DNA of 40,969 bases, from positions 1 to 40,969 of the forward strand of contig WRIE01000025.1 of the NCBI GenBank assembly GCA_009782875.1, given 5' to 3'. Shown piece after piece: positions 24,843-34,204 of the stretch; the stretch's first letter is position 1, and every line of letters begins with the position of its first letter. The notes under the pieces were generated by a model. The model worked only from the letters and a program-made list of their open reading frames with translations, made no database searches and was not told the origin of the DNA. The position numbers and the translations under genes are program-made. The DNA is from Eubacteriaceae bacterium (GTDB lineage Bacteria > Bacillota > Clostridia > Eubacteriales > Anaerofustaceae).

Positions 24843-25867
24843 CTCAGCCCTCTCTTTCTCATGGCTGCCTCAGGAGGCTGGATATCAGGAGCCATTTCGT
24901 CAAGAAGCCAGCTTTTCACAAAATGGGTATCACTGACTTGGAAAAACGGCGGCGCCTCGACAAAATCTATCTTCAACGCAAACGGGTTTCTTGGGGCAAA
25001 AGCGTCGCCTGCAATTGGCATAAACAAGTTTGGGGGAGCGCCTGGTATGGTGAACAGGTCCTCTCCTTTTGTCCCCAATTGGGGCATGCTTGACAGCAGC
25101 GCCCAAGTGTAGGGGTGCCTGGACTCGAAGAATATTTCCTCGGCAGTGCCGATTTCAACGAATTCACCCGCATACATAACAGCCACCCTGTCTGCGACAG
25201 TAGCTACTACGCCCAAATCATGGGTAACATAAATAGTTGTCAAGCCGTGTTTCTTCTGCAAGTCCTTGACCAGATTTAGGATTTGCGCTTGGATTGTCAC
25301 ATCCAAGGCCGTTGTTGGCTCGTCGCAGATTAGAATTCTGGGTTGGCAGGCGATTGCGATGGAGATAACTACCCGCTGGCGCATGCCGCCTGAGAATTCG
25401 TGTGGGTATTGCGAATACCTTTTTGCGGCATTGTCGATGCCAACATCTACTAAAGCTTGGATAGCCCGCTGTTTTGCAGGTTTGCCTTTGAGGCCTTGGT
25501 GTATACTGACCGCTTCAGCGACCTGCTTCCCCACAGGTATCAATGGGTTAAGGGAAGTCATAGGGTCTTGCATGACTATTGCAATCTCTTTGCCTCTTAT
25601 CTTTTGCCACTCTTCTTCTGCAGTTATTTTAGCCAGATCCCGTTGCCCGTAGGTAATTGTCCCTGACCCGATATAACTGTTTTTGTCGTTGAGGCCAAGT
25701 AAAGACCGGCAAAAAACACTCTTTCCTGATCCTGACTCCCCAACAATTGCCAAACACTCACCCCGGTTAATTGAAAGAGAAACATTCCTTATAGCATGGA
25801 GGCGCTCGCCTCTCAAGTTGAAGAATAAATTGAAGTTTTCCACACTCAATATCGTTTCTTGGTCCAT
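24839..25867 (-). CDS. oppD: oligopeptide ABC transporter ATPase OppD
   Basis: This 342-residue partner ATPase has Walker A GESGSGKSVFCRSLLGL near residue 40, signature FSGGMRQRVVISIAIA, Walker B ILICDEPTTALD and switch histidine VTHDLGV. It has the C-terminal region typical of peptide transporters (RHPYTWALLSSMPQLG). GGGAGG lies five bases before the ATG. It is separated from oppC by a 339-base gap, which is unusual within an opp operon. Confidence 0.93.
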   Translation of the reverse strand: MDQETILSVENFNLFFNLRGERLHAIRNVSLSINRGECLAIVGESGSGKSVFCRSLLGLNDKNSYIGSGTITYGQRDLAKITAEEEWQKIRGKEIAIVMQDPMTSLNPLIPVGKQVAEAVSIHQGLKGKPAKQRAIQALVDVGIDNAAKRYSQYPHEFSGGMRQRVVISIAIACQPRILICDEPTTALDVTIQAQILNLVKDLQKKHGLTTIYVTHDLGVVATVADRVAVMYAGEFVEIGTAEEIFFESRHPYTWALLSSMPQLGTKGEDLFTIPGAPPNLFMPIAGDAFAPRNPFALKIDFVEAPPFFQVSDTHFVKSWLLDEMAPDIQPPEAAMRKRGLR

Positions 25868-26206
25868 TCTTGCCTCCCATTTTCATCTTTTCTTTGCTCA
25901 AGGTTATTTCTGCTTTGTCGAGAAGCGGAATGAAAGCGCCGCGCGCTTTTCTGGCGGAAATCACACCGCAGTGTATAAGGAACTACAGTCAAGCGGCTTT
26001 ATTTTGCTATTTGTCTTCTGCGCCGGCCTGGTGTTTTCCCAGCGCATAAAACAAAAAAATGCCGTTGGATTGCATTGGTGACTGTTCTTGTGCCAATGGG
26101 GATAGCCCAATAGCACCCAGTTTTTTTTGTACCTGCACAATTTTTCCTGCTTTGTGTCTTTCTTTGTCAATTCTCCAGAAGCGGGGGGCTTTGAACAATC
26201 TGCACT
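25868..26206 (-). other. 339-base gene-poor gap inside the opp operon
   Basis: Opp genes normally abut, but here a gap separates oppC and oppD. No frame with a ribosome site is convincing. Two stretches (near 25905 and 26148) share a CTGCTTTGT-containing run, hinting at an old duplication or insertion. No promoter is evident on the minus strand. Confidence 0.35.
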
Positions 26207-27219
26207 TTAGTATATGTGGTTTCTGGGGTCGGAAGCATCTGCAAACGCATTTCCAACCACGTAAAATGATACAGTGACGATACAAAGGATAACAGCAGGG
26301 AATATCATCTGGTAGCGGAGAGTCGGCTCAAGTATTTTGTCAATGCCAGATATTACCAAGTTGCCTAATGACGGGATATTTAGCGGCAGCCCTAAGCCGA
26401 TGTATGTCACAAACACTTCGTCTGAGATTGCTACAGGTATTGCCATCGCCATGCGAAGGGTAATAACAGAGACCAGGAAAGGGGCCAAGTTGTGGGCAAC
26501 AATCCGCCACAATGTTGTGCCCAAGCATTTTGATGCCAAATTGTAGTCCCTATCCCTGATTATTACTACTTGGTTACGCACAAACCTGGCTGTCATAAGC
26601 CAGCCTGTCACACTGAGGGCTAAAATGATCGTGGGCACACTTGGGCGTAAAACATACGAAACCAATATTAGCACGAGGGTTTGCGGAATATTGTCAAAGA
26701 CATTGTATAGCTCTGTGAAAATCCACTCAACTTTTCTTGAGAAACCCCAAACGATACCCATAACCACCCCAAGGGTGGCATCAATGCATGCGACTGCAAA
26801 ACCGACAAGCAAGCTTGTCCTGGTTCCTGACCAGGTGCGTGACCACATATCTTGTCCGATGGAGTTTGTGCCCATGATAAACTCTTTGCTTGGCGGCAGG
26901 TTGCGCAGCTGCATGCCGACTTCTCCGTTATATATCAAAACAGGGTTCTTTGGCCTGGAAGCAGCGGCTGTAAAAATGTGAATGCCAAAATTGTGATTAT
27001 TAGCAATAGGCAAAACACTCCAACCTTGTTTCGCCTGAAAATCTTTAGAGTGCTTTTCCAGTAAGCATATCCACTATAGGCAGTCTGCTCAGCCTTCTCT
27101 AAGTTCAAACCAGTTCTGGCAAACAGCTCTGCGCGCGCAAACTCGCTTTCAAAGCTTTTTAAGATTGGTTCTTCTAAGTTATCCGCAATGGCAGCAATCC
27201 TTTTTTTGTTGAATGCCAT
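26207..27219 (-). pseudogene. oppC: oligopeptide ABC transporter permease OppC, single-base frameshift
   Basis: The first 90 codons (from ATG at 27219) encode a cytoplasmic N-terminus and the first helix, NKVGVFCLLLIITILAFTFLQPLLPGQ, and then run into a stop. The rest, KNPVLIYNGEVGMQLRN, GTNSIGQDMWSRTWSGTR and five helices to the end DASDPRNHIY, is in another frame. Adding one base at about 26945-26960 joins PGQ to KNPV and gives the normal OppC sequence of about 337 residues. The permease EAA-type loop (DRDYNLASKCLGTTLWRI) is intact. It is either a real mutation that disables the importer or a sequencing error, as everything else in the operon is intact. Confidence 0.85.
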
Positions 27220-28184
27220 TAGCGGACCCCGCCATTGGACAATTTAATCCTCGGGTCAATAAACGCCATGGCAAGGTCGCCCACTAATACGCCCAAAATG
27301 CTCACAGCAGTAAAAACCAAAACCAAGGCTTGGACAAGGGTATTGTCTTGTCGTTTGATAGCGTCTACAAGAAGACCGCCCATGCCAGGGATAGAATAGC
27401 GGGATTCCACATACAGGCTTCCCATCAATGTGAGTATCAGCGAGGTCGGGATATACTGTGCCAAAGGGACAAAGGCATTTCGGAAAACATGCTTGCTACT
27501 AATTCTGGATGGGCTAACGCCCTTGGCCCTTGCTAAAAGCGCATAGTCCTTGTTGCTCTCGTCAACCATATATCGCCGCATCCACATGGCATACATCGCC
27601 ATGTTAGCCAATGAAAGTGAGATGATTGGGAGTATCCATGTTTTTGGGTTGTCAGCAGAGTACAGCAAAGGGAGCCTTGTGAAGCGGTTGACCAGTTCTG
27701 TGCCGTAAATTTGGATAAAAAGGTGGTAGACTGCCTGTGGCACACTCTGTATTATTGTCACAAACGCGCTGCCTGCTTTGTCAGCTATTTTGGGCCCTTT
27801 TAGTGTTGCCGCACTTTTTGCCATTAAAATGCCCAATGGCAAACCAACAAGCACGGCAAAAGCCAGCGCAGACAACCCGAATAATAGGGATACAGGAGTT
27901 TTCTGCGCAATCAACTTCGTGATAGGGTAATTGACCCGGTACTTGTTTGACACCCCCAAGTCCCCTTTAAGGGTGTTTTTAAAAAAGCGCGCAAGCTGGA
28001 TATGGATAGGGGAGTTCAACCCCAAGTTTTCTAGCCCAAAACGTATCTGGGAAGGTGTGAGTTTGTCAAAGTTGTTGAAATATCCTTCAATCGGCATTTG
28101 CCTTAACAGCAAAAACACTACACAAATTACAAGCGCAAGTGTCATAAAAGAAGATGCTATCCTTTTAATTGCATATTTTGCCAT
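27219..28184 (-). CDS. oppB: oligopeptide ABC transporter permease OppB
   Basis: This 321-residue permease has about six membrane helices. The N-terminal helix is followed by the large extracytoplasmic loop typical of OppB (PSQIRFGLENLGLNSPIHIQ). The coupling loop DYALLARAKGVSPSRISSKHVFRNA and the final SRYSIPGMGGLLVDAI block are family hallmarks. Its TAA overlaps the oppC start by one base (TAATG). Confidence 0.92.
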   Translation of the reverse strand: MAKYAIKRIASSFMTLALVICVVFLLLRQMPIEGYFNNFDKLTPSQIRFGLENLGLNSPIHIQLARFFKNTLKGDLGVSNKYRVNYPITKLIAQKTPVSLLFGLSALAFAVLVGLPLGILMAKSAATLKGPKIADKAGSAFVTIIQSVPQAVYHLFIQIYGTELVNRFTRLPLLYSADNPKTWILPIISLSLANMAMYAMWMRRYMVDESNKDYALLARAKGVSPSRISSKHVFRNAFVPLAQYIPTSLILTLMGSLYVESRYSIPGMGGLLVDAIKRQDNTLVQALVLVFTAVSILGVLVGDLAMAFIDPRIKLSNGGVR

Positions 28185-28277
28185 ATGAAACCAATCCTTA
28201 TTGCGGTACTAATTAGCTAGGCATTAGTCGTTTTGACATGATTAGCTTGAGCCAAAGATAATAATGCAAAACGAAAC

Positions 28278-28300
28278 GCATGCAAGGAAAGGTTGCATGC
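28278..28300 (-). terminator. intercistronic hairpin between oppA and oppB
   Basis: Arms 28278-28285 and 28293-28300 form a perfect 8-bp stem 13 bases after the oppA stop, with no long T tract. Such hairpins between a binding-protein gene and its permease genes often give more transcript of the former. That function is inferred here. Confidence 0.55.
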
Positions 28301-28312
28301 ATTCTACTTATT

Positions 28313-30274
28313 TTATTTTTGCTCAGCTTTCCATTCAGATTGCCATTTAGTGTACGCCGCTTCAAATTCGGAAGCGCTCATGGGTTTGTCAAGCAGTGAG
28401 ACGCCTTTGAATCTGAACTGTGAGACGCCAAATGGGCTTGAAGGCACTGTGAAAGGATCAATCCTGTCTACTGTATATCCATTTGAGTCAACAGAAAAAG
28501 GAATAAAGAAAGCATGTTCAATTATGAAAGCCTCTGCCTTTGAAAACGCTTCGTAGCGCTCGCCAATATCAGAAACTGCCGACTTTGCGATGTCAACCAA
28601 ACCATAGTATTCAGCGGCAAGGGCTTGGGTACTGGCAGTTTTGCTCGATCTAGGCTTGTCTCCAAGCATATTGTCTGCGTCTGTGTAAAAGAAGCCGTAG
28701 GAATTGCCATATGAGAATGGTTCTGCCCATGTTTGCGGGTCAGCGAAATCTGCGCCCCAGTTGCATTTCATGAAGGCATACTTTCCGCTTCTCCGGACTT
28801 CAGATAGGAATCCTGTTACAGGGCCAGCCTCAACGATGATATCAATATAATCTGATCCAAGTAAAGCTTCCAGTTGCTGTTCGACAACTTGGGACTCCTG
28901 CTCCCAGCCAGTTATGCCAGGGTTGAAGGGCATGAGGATCTTTATCGGGAAAGTGGCGCCGGCAGCCTCAAGCTCCGGAATAGCAGCCTCTTTGAAACTT
29001 AAAGCACGTTCGCTGTTAAAGGAGTCTCTGGCGCTGATATCTGCCAATGCCCTAAAAGACGTGTAGTCTTTGCCGTCAGTGGCTGCAAAAGCCACTGGAG
29101 TCACTGAGTTGTTTACCAGCATTTGTGGATTATATGGATCCTTGACTGTCAAGGCTTTGATCCTGTCTAGACCGTAAAACAATGATTTTCTAAAGTTCTC
29201 GTTGTTGACGGCGATAACCCAGTTTTCCGGCTCAAAAGCCGCATTAAACCTCGGCTCAAAGTTGAAGTTGTAGAAATATGAGAATGAGATATCAGGTTTG
29301 CTAGGCCTTACCAGGTCTTTAGTGTCAGCAGATGCCATCCATGCATCGAGAATGTCGGCGCTGATGTATGCGACATCAATCTCCCCATTCTTTGCCATAG
29401 TTGGCGCAAGCGTCACTTCATCTGCATTGAAAATATAGCTGATTTTTTCTATTGTCACATTGCCAGAATCCCAGTAGGAGGCATTTTTGGTAAGGGTCCG
29501 CTTTACATTTGGCTCAAACTCGCTGAGGATATATGCGCCATTAAACAGCAAGCTTTCGTTGTCTATGCCGAAGTTTGTGCCTTGTTCCTCAAGGAATGGG
29601 CCGTATACTGGCATGTAAGAATTGTATGACAAGCAAGAGAGGAAGAATGGGCATGGGCTCTCCATTGTATACTCAAGGATGTAAGTACTGACAGCTCTAA
29701 CGCCAACATCATCAAATGTGATGAAACTGGCAGGATCTACTCCGTTAACCGCAAAGTATTCCTCTACATTGGCGGCTGCCCCATCCTGCACAGCATTTTC
29801 TGCCTCTAGAATAACGCCTGACTGGTCATAATAATCCATTGCGTTTCTGACAAACTCGTACATGTATTGGTTTGAGCTGTTTGTCCTGGCTTCATTGGAG
29901 TGCCTGGCTGCGTCAACCCAATCTTGTGCAGTGACTTCGGCTACTTCAGCGCTATCTTTGTCTACCCATTTCACGCCTTGGCGAATCTCAAAGGTCCAAA
30001 TGGTGTAATCTTCATCAGCATTCCATCTTTCAGCCAAAAGCGGCACAGTATTGCCATATTTGTCATAGTCAATAAGCCCGTCAATGGTGTTGGCGAGCAC
30101 TCTGTATTCGTTTGTGTTTCCTGTTGCGATGTAATCAAGGGTTGTAAATTCTGCGGGATAGAGGACTTTGTACTCGGTTGCATAGTTTTCCCGGCCTCCA
30201 GATTTGCCGCTGCAACCTGAAAGGGAAGAGAGCGTTAGAATGAGAGTTGCAAAAAAGAGCACAATCCGTTTCAT
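28313..30274 (-). CDS. oppA: oligopeptide ABC transporter substrate-binding lipoprotein OppA
   Basis: This 653-residue extracellular peptide-binding lipoprotein starts MKRIVLFFATLILTLSSLSGC; the cysteine at residue 21 is the lipid anchor (lipobox LSGC). I place the start at 30274, where AAGGTG precedes the ATG by seven bases; the frame extends 15 codons further without a better site. The SBP_bac_5 fold is recognisable from NEYRVLANTIDGLIDYDKYG, TIWTFEIRQGVKW near residue 110, GIDNESLLFNGAYILSEFEP, and LPEFAAD-like segments at the C-terminus. It delivers peptides to OppBC. Confidence 0.92.
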   Translation of the reverse strand: MKRIVLFFATLILTLSSLSGCSGKSGGRENYATEYKVLYPAEFTTLDYIATGNTNEYRVLANTIDGLIDYDKYGNTVPLLAERWNADEDYTIWTFEIRQGVKWVDKDSAEVAEVTAQDWVDAARHSNEARTNSSNQYMYEFVRNAMDYYDQSGVILEAENAVQDGAAANVEEYFAVNGVDPASFITFDDVGVRAVSTYILEYTMESPCPFFLSCLSYNSYMPVYGPFLEEQGTNFGIDNESLLFNGAYILSEFEPNVKRTLTKNASYWDSGNVTIEKISYIFNADEVTLAPTMAKNGEIDVAYISADILDAWMASADTKDLVRPSKPDISFSYFYNFNFEPRFNAAFEPENWVIAVNNENFRKSLFYGLDRIKALTVKDPYNPQMLVNNSVTPVAFAATDGKDYTSFRALADISARDSFNSERALSFKEAAIPELEAAGATFPIKILMPFNPGITGWEQESQVVEQQLEALLGSDYIDIIVEAGPVTGFLSEVRRSGKYAFMKCNWGADFADPQTWAEPFSYGNSYGFFYTDADNMLGDKPRSSKTASTQALAAEYYGLVDIAKSAVSDIGERYEAFSKAEAFIIEHAFFIPFSVDSNGYTVDRIDPFTVPSSPFGVSQFRFKGVSLLDKPMSASEFEAAYTKWQSEWKAEQK

Positions 30275-30354
30275 TTTTTTCACCTTTATAAGTTTTGTGT
30301 TTCGTTTTAAATCAGCCAAAGGTCTCTGCCAGCCCTAGCCAGTCTTTCAGTGTG

Positions 30355-31452
30355 TCAATATGATATGATTAGCGAGCCCTTCGGAAAGCCTTTGATTCCT
30401 GTCCCCGGCGCATTCCCCAAGCGTATTATAGGTCCAGAAAACGCTGCCCCTCCGTCGAAGGGGTTGCTCTCGCAAAGCAAAGGCCCATCCAAGTCAGCCA
30501 AAGTCACAACCCTTGTAGCTGCAGCAAAGTGCGCGGCCGCCCCTACAGATGCCGCTCCTTCCAGCATGCAGCCGACCATGCAATCAATGCCGTATTCACC
30601 AAACAAGTCACGAAGCTTCACCGCTTGTGCAATGCCGCCGCATTTGTCCAGCTTGATGTTGGCCATGTCTGCGATCCTGCCAGTTATGAGCCTGATGGCG
30701 TCTCTTAACGAAAAAACAGCCTCATCGGCAAGTATTGGCACATAAGAGTTTTCGCTTACATATTTTAGCCCTTCAAAGTCTTTTGAGTTTACAGGCTGTT
30801 CTAACAAGTAAACATCTGCGTTTAGCTCCTGCATCTTGTTTATAATGCTCACAGCCTCTTTAGGTGAGTAGCCCTGGTTTGCGTCCACCAAGATTTTTAT
30901 ACCCGCCCCCACTTCTTTGCGAATTGCGGCAACCCTGGCAGCATCAGCCGCCTTGTCTTTGCCGGTTTTTACCTTGAGGATCGTGTACCCTTCGCCAATT
31001 GCTTCTCTGCAATCCTGTAGAGTCTGTTCCAATGGGGTTGCGCTTATGGTGATGTCAGTCTCAATTTGGTTGCTTGAGCCTCCAAGGAGCTTGTACAGGG
31101 GCATTGAGCATCTTTTGGCAAAAATGTCGTATAAAGCGATGTCAACTGCCGATTTTGCTGAAGTATTGTGCAATATACAATTTGAAAGGCGGGTTGTGAC
31201 TTCCTCAAAACAGTCGAAGTCCATCCCTACAATGGCAGGGCGAATTGCTTCATCTATAGCAGCGACAATGCCTCCTTTGGTATCTCCTGTGACCAAGGCG
31301 GTTGGCGCGCTTTCTCCAATTCCAAAAGTCCCGTCAGCAAGCTCGACTTTTACCACTAAGCCCTCCAGCCAATCGACCCGCCTGACAGAAGTAATAAAGG
31401 GCTTTTTCAATTTGACTTGGTAAGAAGCAAGTTCTATGGAAGAAATTTTCAT
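30355..31452 (-). CDS. L-Ala-D/L-Glu (dipeptide) epimerase, enolase superfamily
   Basis: This 365-residue enzyme inverts the stereocentre of the second residue of dipeptides such as L-Ala-D-Glu from cell-wall peptides. Catalytic residues of the family are all visible: the K-x-K pair at 160/162 (ILKVKTG), metal ligands D190 (VDANQGY), E218 (LLEQP) and D243 (LADEA), the second base K267 (NIKLDKCGG), and D in the C-terminal DLDGP. The numbering matches the Bacillus Ala-Glu epimerase. GAGGTG precedes the ATG. It is the first gene of the run that continues with oppA, which suggests salvage of murein-derived peptides. Confidence 0.9.
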   Translation of the reverse strand: MKISSIELASYQVKLKKPFITSVRRVDWLEGLVVKVELADGTFGIGESAPTALVTGDTKGGIVAAIDEAIRPAIVGMDFDCFEEVTTRLSNCILHNTSAKSAVDIALYDIFAKRCSMPLYKLLGGSSNQIETDITISATPLEQTLQDCREAIGEGYTILKVKTGKDKAADAARVAAIRKEVGAGIKILVDANQGYSPKEAVSIINKMQELNADVYLLEQPVNSKDFEGLKYVSENSYVPILADEAVFSLRDAIRLITGRIADMANIKLDKCGGIAQAVKLRDLFGEYGIDCMVGCMLEGAASVGAAAHFAAATRVVTLADLDGPLLCESNPFDGGAAFSGPIIRLGNAPGTGIKGFPKGSLIISY

Positions 31453-32337
31453 ATTAACACCTCATTGGCTTGTCCACAGCCAGATGCTGTAAATGTAGCA
31501 TTGAAGAGAAAAAAAAATTAGGGAATGCTGTTTCATGCAGCCCCTCATTAAAGCTTGTTTGCCAACAGCTTTCAACATATGTTTATCTTTGCTCAATGTG
31601 TCCGTTGCTTGTTTGTCGGAATTAGGTGTCTGAGTTTCGGCGTAGTTTTATCGCAGTGTTTCATTTTACTGAGCGGTAGCAACAAAATTAAAGTCATTTC
31701 TGGCAGTATAGGCAACTTGAGAAAATGGAGTGCGGTGAATTGCAAAACTAAATTCCATCGATAATATGCGCAAAAAGATGAACGGTTTGCTTTAAGTTCG
31801 CAAACATTTTTTATGGCTTTTATTCTTGAAATGGGAACTCAAAGTCAATAAAATGGTTTTTAAGGCGGCATAAAACGGCATAGCAAAGCACGCCAGGAAG
31901 GCTCTATAATGCAACATGAACAGATCTAAAACAGAGATGAGGTTTGGATAAGGACAATTCTGGGCAACGCAAGCGCTTCATTTCCATTTAGGGACGAAAT
32001 CATTTCTGTAGCGTTCTCCCGTTTTAGAGGCGCATTGGGGTGGGGTTGCTGGAGAAAGCATCAACTCCACATGATCCTAGGTGGAAGAACCTTGATCCAG
32101 CACGTTTGGCAAAATGCCACTTATGTGCTCATGGTATTCTCAACATGTGGATTCATGCGAAGCTGCAAACCTGAATTGCTGGCAATCAACCATAGAAGGG
32201 AAGCGCGAGCCAGTTGAGGCGCTCAATTCAGGGCATAATAAAACAGAGCACTAGCATCCGGCAGCTTGGATGCAAATGTTCCAAGCATTTGTTGCCCACT
32301 GCCCGCACTCGGATTCGATGAGGAGGAGGCGCAAACC
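31453..32337. other. 885-base stretch without recognised gene
   Basis: Short frames occur on both strands but lack ribosome sites and recognisable domains. One plus-strand piece (KNLDPARLAKCHLCAHGILNMW, about 32085-32150) looks coding-like and may be a relic. A promoter for the minus-strand epimerase operon should lie near 31460-31560, but I could not place it. Confidence 0.3.
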
Positions 32338-32360
32338 CCCACTGCTTTTGAAGCAGTGGG
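32338..32360. repeat. 10-bp hairpin with 3-base loop upstream of the DMT transporter
   Basis: Arms 32338-32347 and 32351-32360 pair perfectly around TTG. The design and sequence context resemble the right-end hairpins of IS200/IS605 elements. It lies 18 bases before the transporter ATG, so it may occlude or replace that gene's ribosome site. Confidence 0.6.
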
Positions 32361-32378
32361 ATTCTGCGCTGTGGTTTA

Positions 32379-33257
32379 ATGAAAAAAACATATCCGCTCG
32401 TATTGGTCAATATATCAGTGCTATTGTTTGGCGCCGCTGGCTTGTTTGCAAGGTGGGTGTCGCTTCCTGCTGTCTTGATTGCTTTTGGGAGGGTGTCAGT
32501 GTCGGCCCTATCCCTATTTATCTACTCTTTAGCGACAAAACAGCCCATAAGAATTAAAGATAAGGCGATAACCATATTGCTCTCTGTAGCTGGCATCGTG
32601 CTGGCTGTACATTGGAGCATGTTCTTTTTGTCAATAGAATTGTCGACAGTCGCTATTGGGACAATCACATTCTCCACTTTCCCATTGTTTGTAACTTTTT
32701 TGGAGCCGCTGTTCTTCAAGGAAAAGCTTAAAGCGCGCAACATAGCCATGTCAATCCTCATTATAGCTGGTGTCATTGTCACAATACCCAGCTTTTCTGT
32801 AGTGGATCGGGCTTTTTTGGGAATTGCCGCCGGCATGCTATCATCACTCTCATATGCCGCATTGGCAATGCTAAACAGGTATTTCGCCAAATCATTTACA
32901 AGCACTTTCATCGCGTTATATGAGCAATCCTTTGCGGCAATTGCCCTTATCCCATCTCTGTTTATTGTCAAAGGCCACCCAACATCCCAAGATATAGCCC
33001 TTTTAGTGCTGTTAGGGGTGGTTATGACAGCTTTGGCACACACCTTGTTTATCTCAACCCTCAAAGACCTGACTGCGCAAACTGCAGGAATAACCTCGTC
33101 ATTAGAAGCAGTGTATGGCATAGCCCTTGCTTTTCTTTTCCTTGGCGAATCGCCGTCAACCAGGGAGCTTATTGGCTGTGTGTTGATTGTTGGAACTGTG
33201 ATGCTAAGCAACTTGGCTGGAGCCAAAAACAGCAGGGAGCTACAAGACGAAGCTTGA
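32379..33257 (+). CDS. DMT-family (EamA) transporter
   Basis: This 292-residue inner-membrane protein has ten predicted helices in two EamA repeats of five; the second begins near residue 150 (FLGIAAGMLSSLSYAAL). GTITFSTFPLFVTFLEPLFFKEKL in the first repeat and ITSSLEAVYGIALAFLFLGES in the second are the typical paired motifs. Such proteins export amino acids, metabolites or drugs; the substrate is unknown. No ribosome site precedes the ATG, and a strong hairpin ends 18 bases upstream, so expression may be low or altered. The last 18 bases overlap the convergent PH-domain gene. Confidence 0.87.
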   Translation: MKKTYPLVLVNISVLLFGAAGLFARWVSLPAVLIAFGRVSVSALSLFIYSLATKQPIRIKDKAITILLSVAGIVLAVHWSMFFLSIELSTVAIGTITFSTFPLFVTFLEPLFFKEKLKARNIAMSILIIAGVIVTIPSFSVVDRAFLGIAAGMLSSLSYAALAMLNRYFAKSFTSTFIALYEQSFAAIALIPSLFIVKGHPTSQDIALLVLLGVVMTALAHTLFISTLKDLTAQTAGITSSLEAVYGIALAFLFLGESPSTRELIGCVLIVGTVMLSNLAGAKNSRELQDEA

Positions 33258-33614
33258 AATTGTCTTGCATATCTTTGCTATATCGGTTCTTGCCGCAAAC
33301 TCAAAACAGACCTTGCCGACACCATTGAACCATAGCTCAAGCTTGCTATTAAAATCAAAAAAATCTGCAGTTGTAACTGAAAAGGTCTGTAGCCTTTTGT
33401 AGGGGAGGGAAGTGAAGTCTTTTTTCTTTCCCAGTGCACCTTGGATGTCAATAGCGATTATCCGCTTGTTTGTGAAAACTATGCCGTCCCGGACGCTTTG
33501 GAAGGATTCTATGATTTGTTCACCATCTACCATTATGGGGTCCACCATTTTGGAAAACGTAGTGTCCTTTACCGGTTTGAGCAACATAAAGATGGAATTG
33601 TTGAAGCTGATCAT
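33240..33614 (-). CDS. bacterial PH-domain protein
   Basis: This 124-residue soluble protein fits the bacterial pleckstrin-homology (bPH) family. It has GEQIIESFQSVRDGIVFTNKRIIAID in the middle, LPYKRLQTFSV, then the strand pair SKLELWFNG and CFEFAARTDIAKICKTISSFVL as a C-terminal helix. I set the start at 33614 (MISFNNSIFML) because GAGGTG lies six bases upstream; the open frame extends seven codons further. The function of the family is poorly known. It is convergent with the DMT transporter and overlaps its 3' end. Confidence 0.82.
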   Translation of the reverse strand: MISFNNSIFMLLKPVKDTTFSKMVDPIMVDGEQIIESFQSVRDGIVFTNKRIIAIDIQGALGKKKDFTSLPYKRLQTFSVTTADFFDFNSKLELWFNGVGKVCFEFAARTDIAKICKTISSFVL

Positions 33615-34108
33615 TATAAACACCTCATTTGCCAATTATTTTTGGATAGGTCCTTTTCAAATAATTTTCTGTTTCTTTCTTTCCCCAAGAACCGTTTTTT
33701 CCATATTGTTTTATAATACAACCCGGTTCCTTTGCGCGGTATTTCATATTTTAGGCAATATTTAAAGGGCAAGCACCGGCAGCCCGCTTAATATGCCGAT
33801 TTGATGCCGTCAACGCCAACACTCTTCTCCTAAAGCCAAGGATGCAGTGCTGGAAAAGAAACTTGCCGGTTGCCAGCCTGAAGGCAATGATTGTATTGTC
33901 CACAGGAGAAATCAAATACTGCTGTTTGATGGTATGCGCATCAGCAGCCTTCACCCAGTTCGATTGGGCTTGTGTATTTGCCATTCTCTTGTTAAACTTT
34001 ATAGACAGGTTACCATTTTTTTTGCCAGCATCCAAACCGCAATGTGTTTTCTTTGGCAGAAATGGCTAAGAAACTATGTATTTTGCCATTCCCCTACAAA
34101 TATGTGTA
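33615..34108. other. intergenic stretch without recognised gene
   Basis: Frames of up to 95 codons occur on both strands but show no domain, no ribosome site and no codon pattern like the neighbours. Confidence 0.35.
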
Positions 34109-34137
34109 TTGAAAAATGGCAGTTTTCACGTTAAATT
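34109..34137 (+). promoter_or_regulatory. sigma-A-type promoter of the C11 protease gene
   Basis: TTGAAA at 34109-34114 and TAAATT at 34132-34137 are separated by 17 bases, giving a leader of about 60 bases. Confidence 0.5.
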
Positions 34138-34204
34138 ATTAAGTAGAGAGTATTTAGCAATAAGTGTGGGAAAATTTGGTAAATAAAATGTTCGGAGGAT
34201 AGAA

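Noticed and set aside
33751..34134. Frames of about 95 codons on both strands before the C11 protease
   Set aside because: They overlap each other and the promoter of the protease gene and lack start signals.
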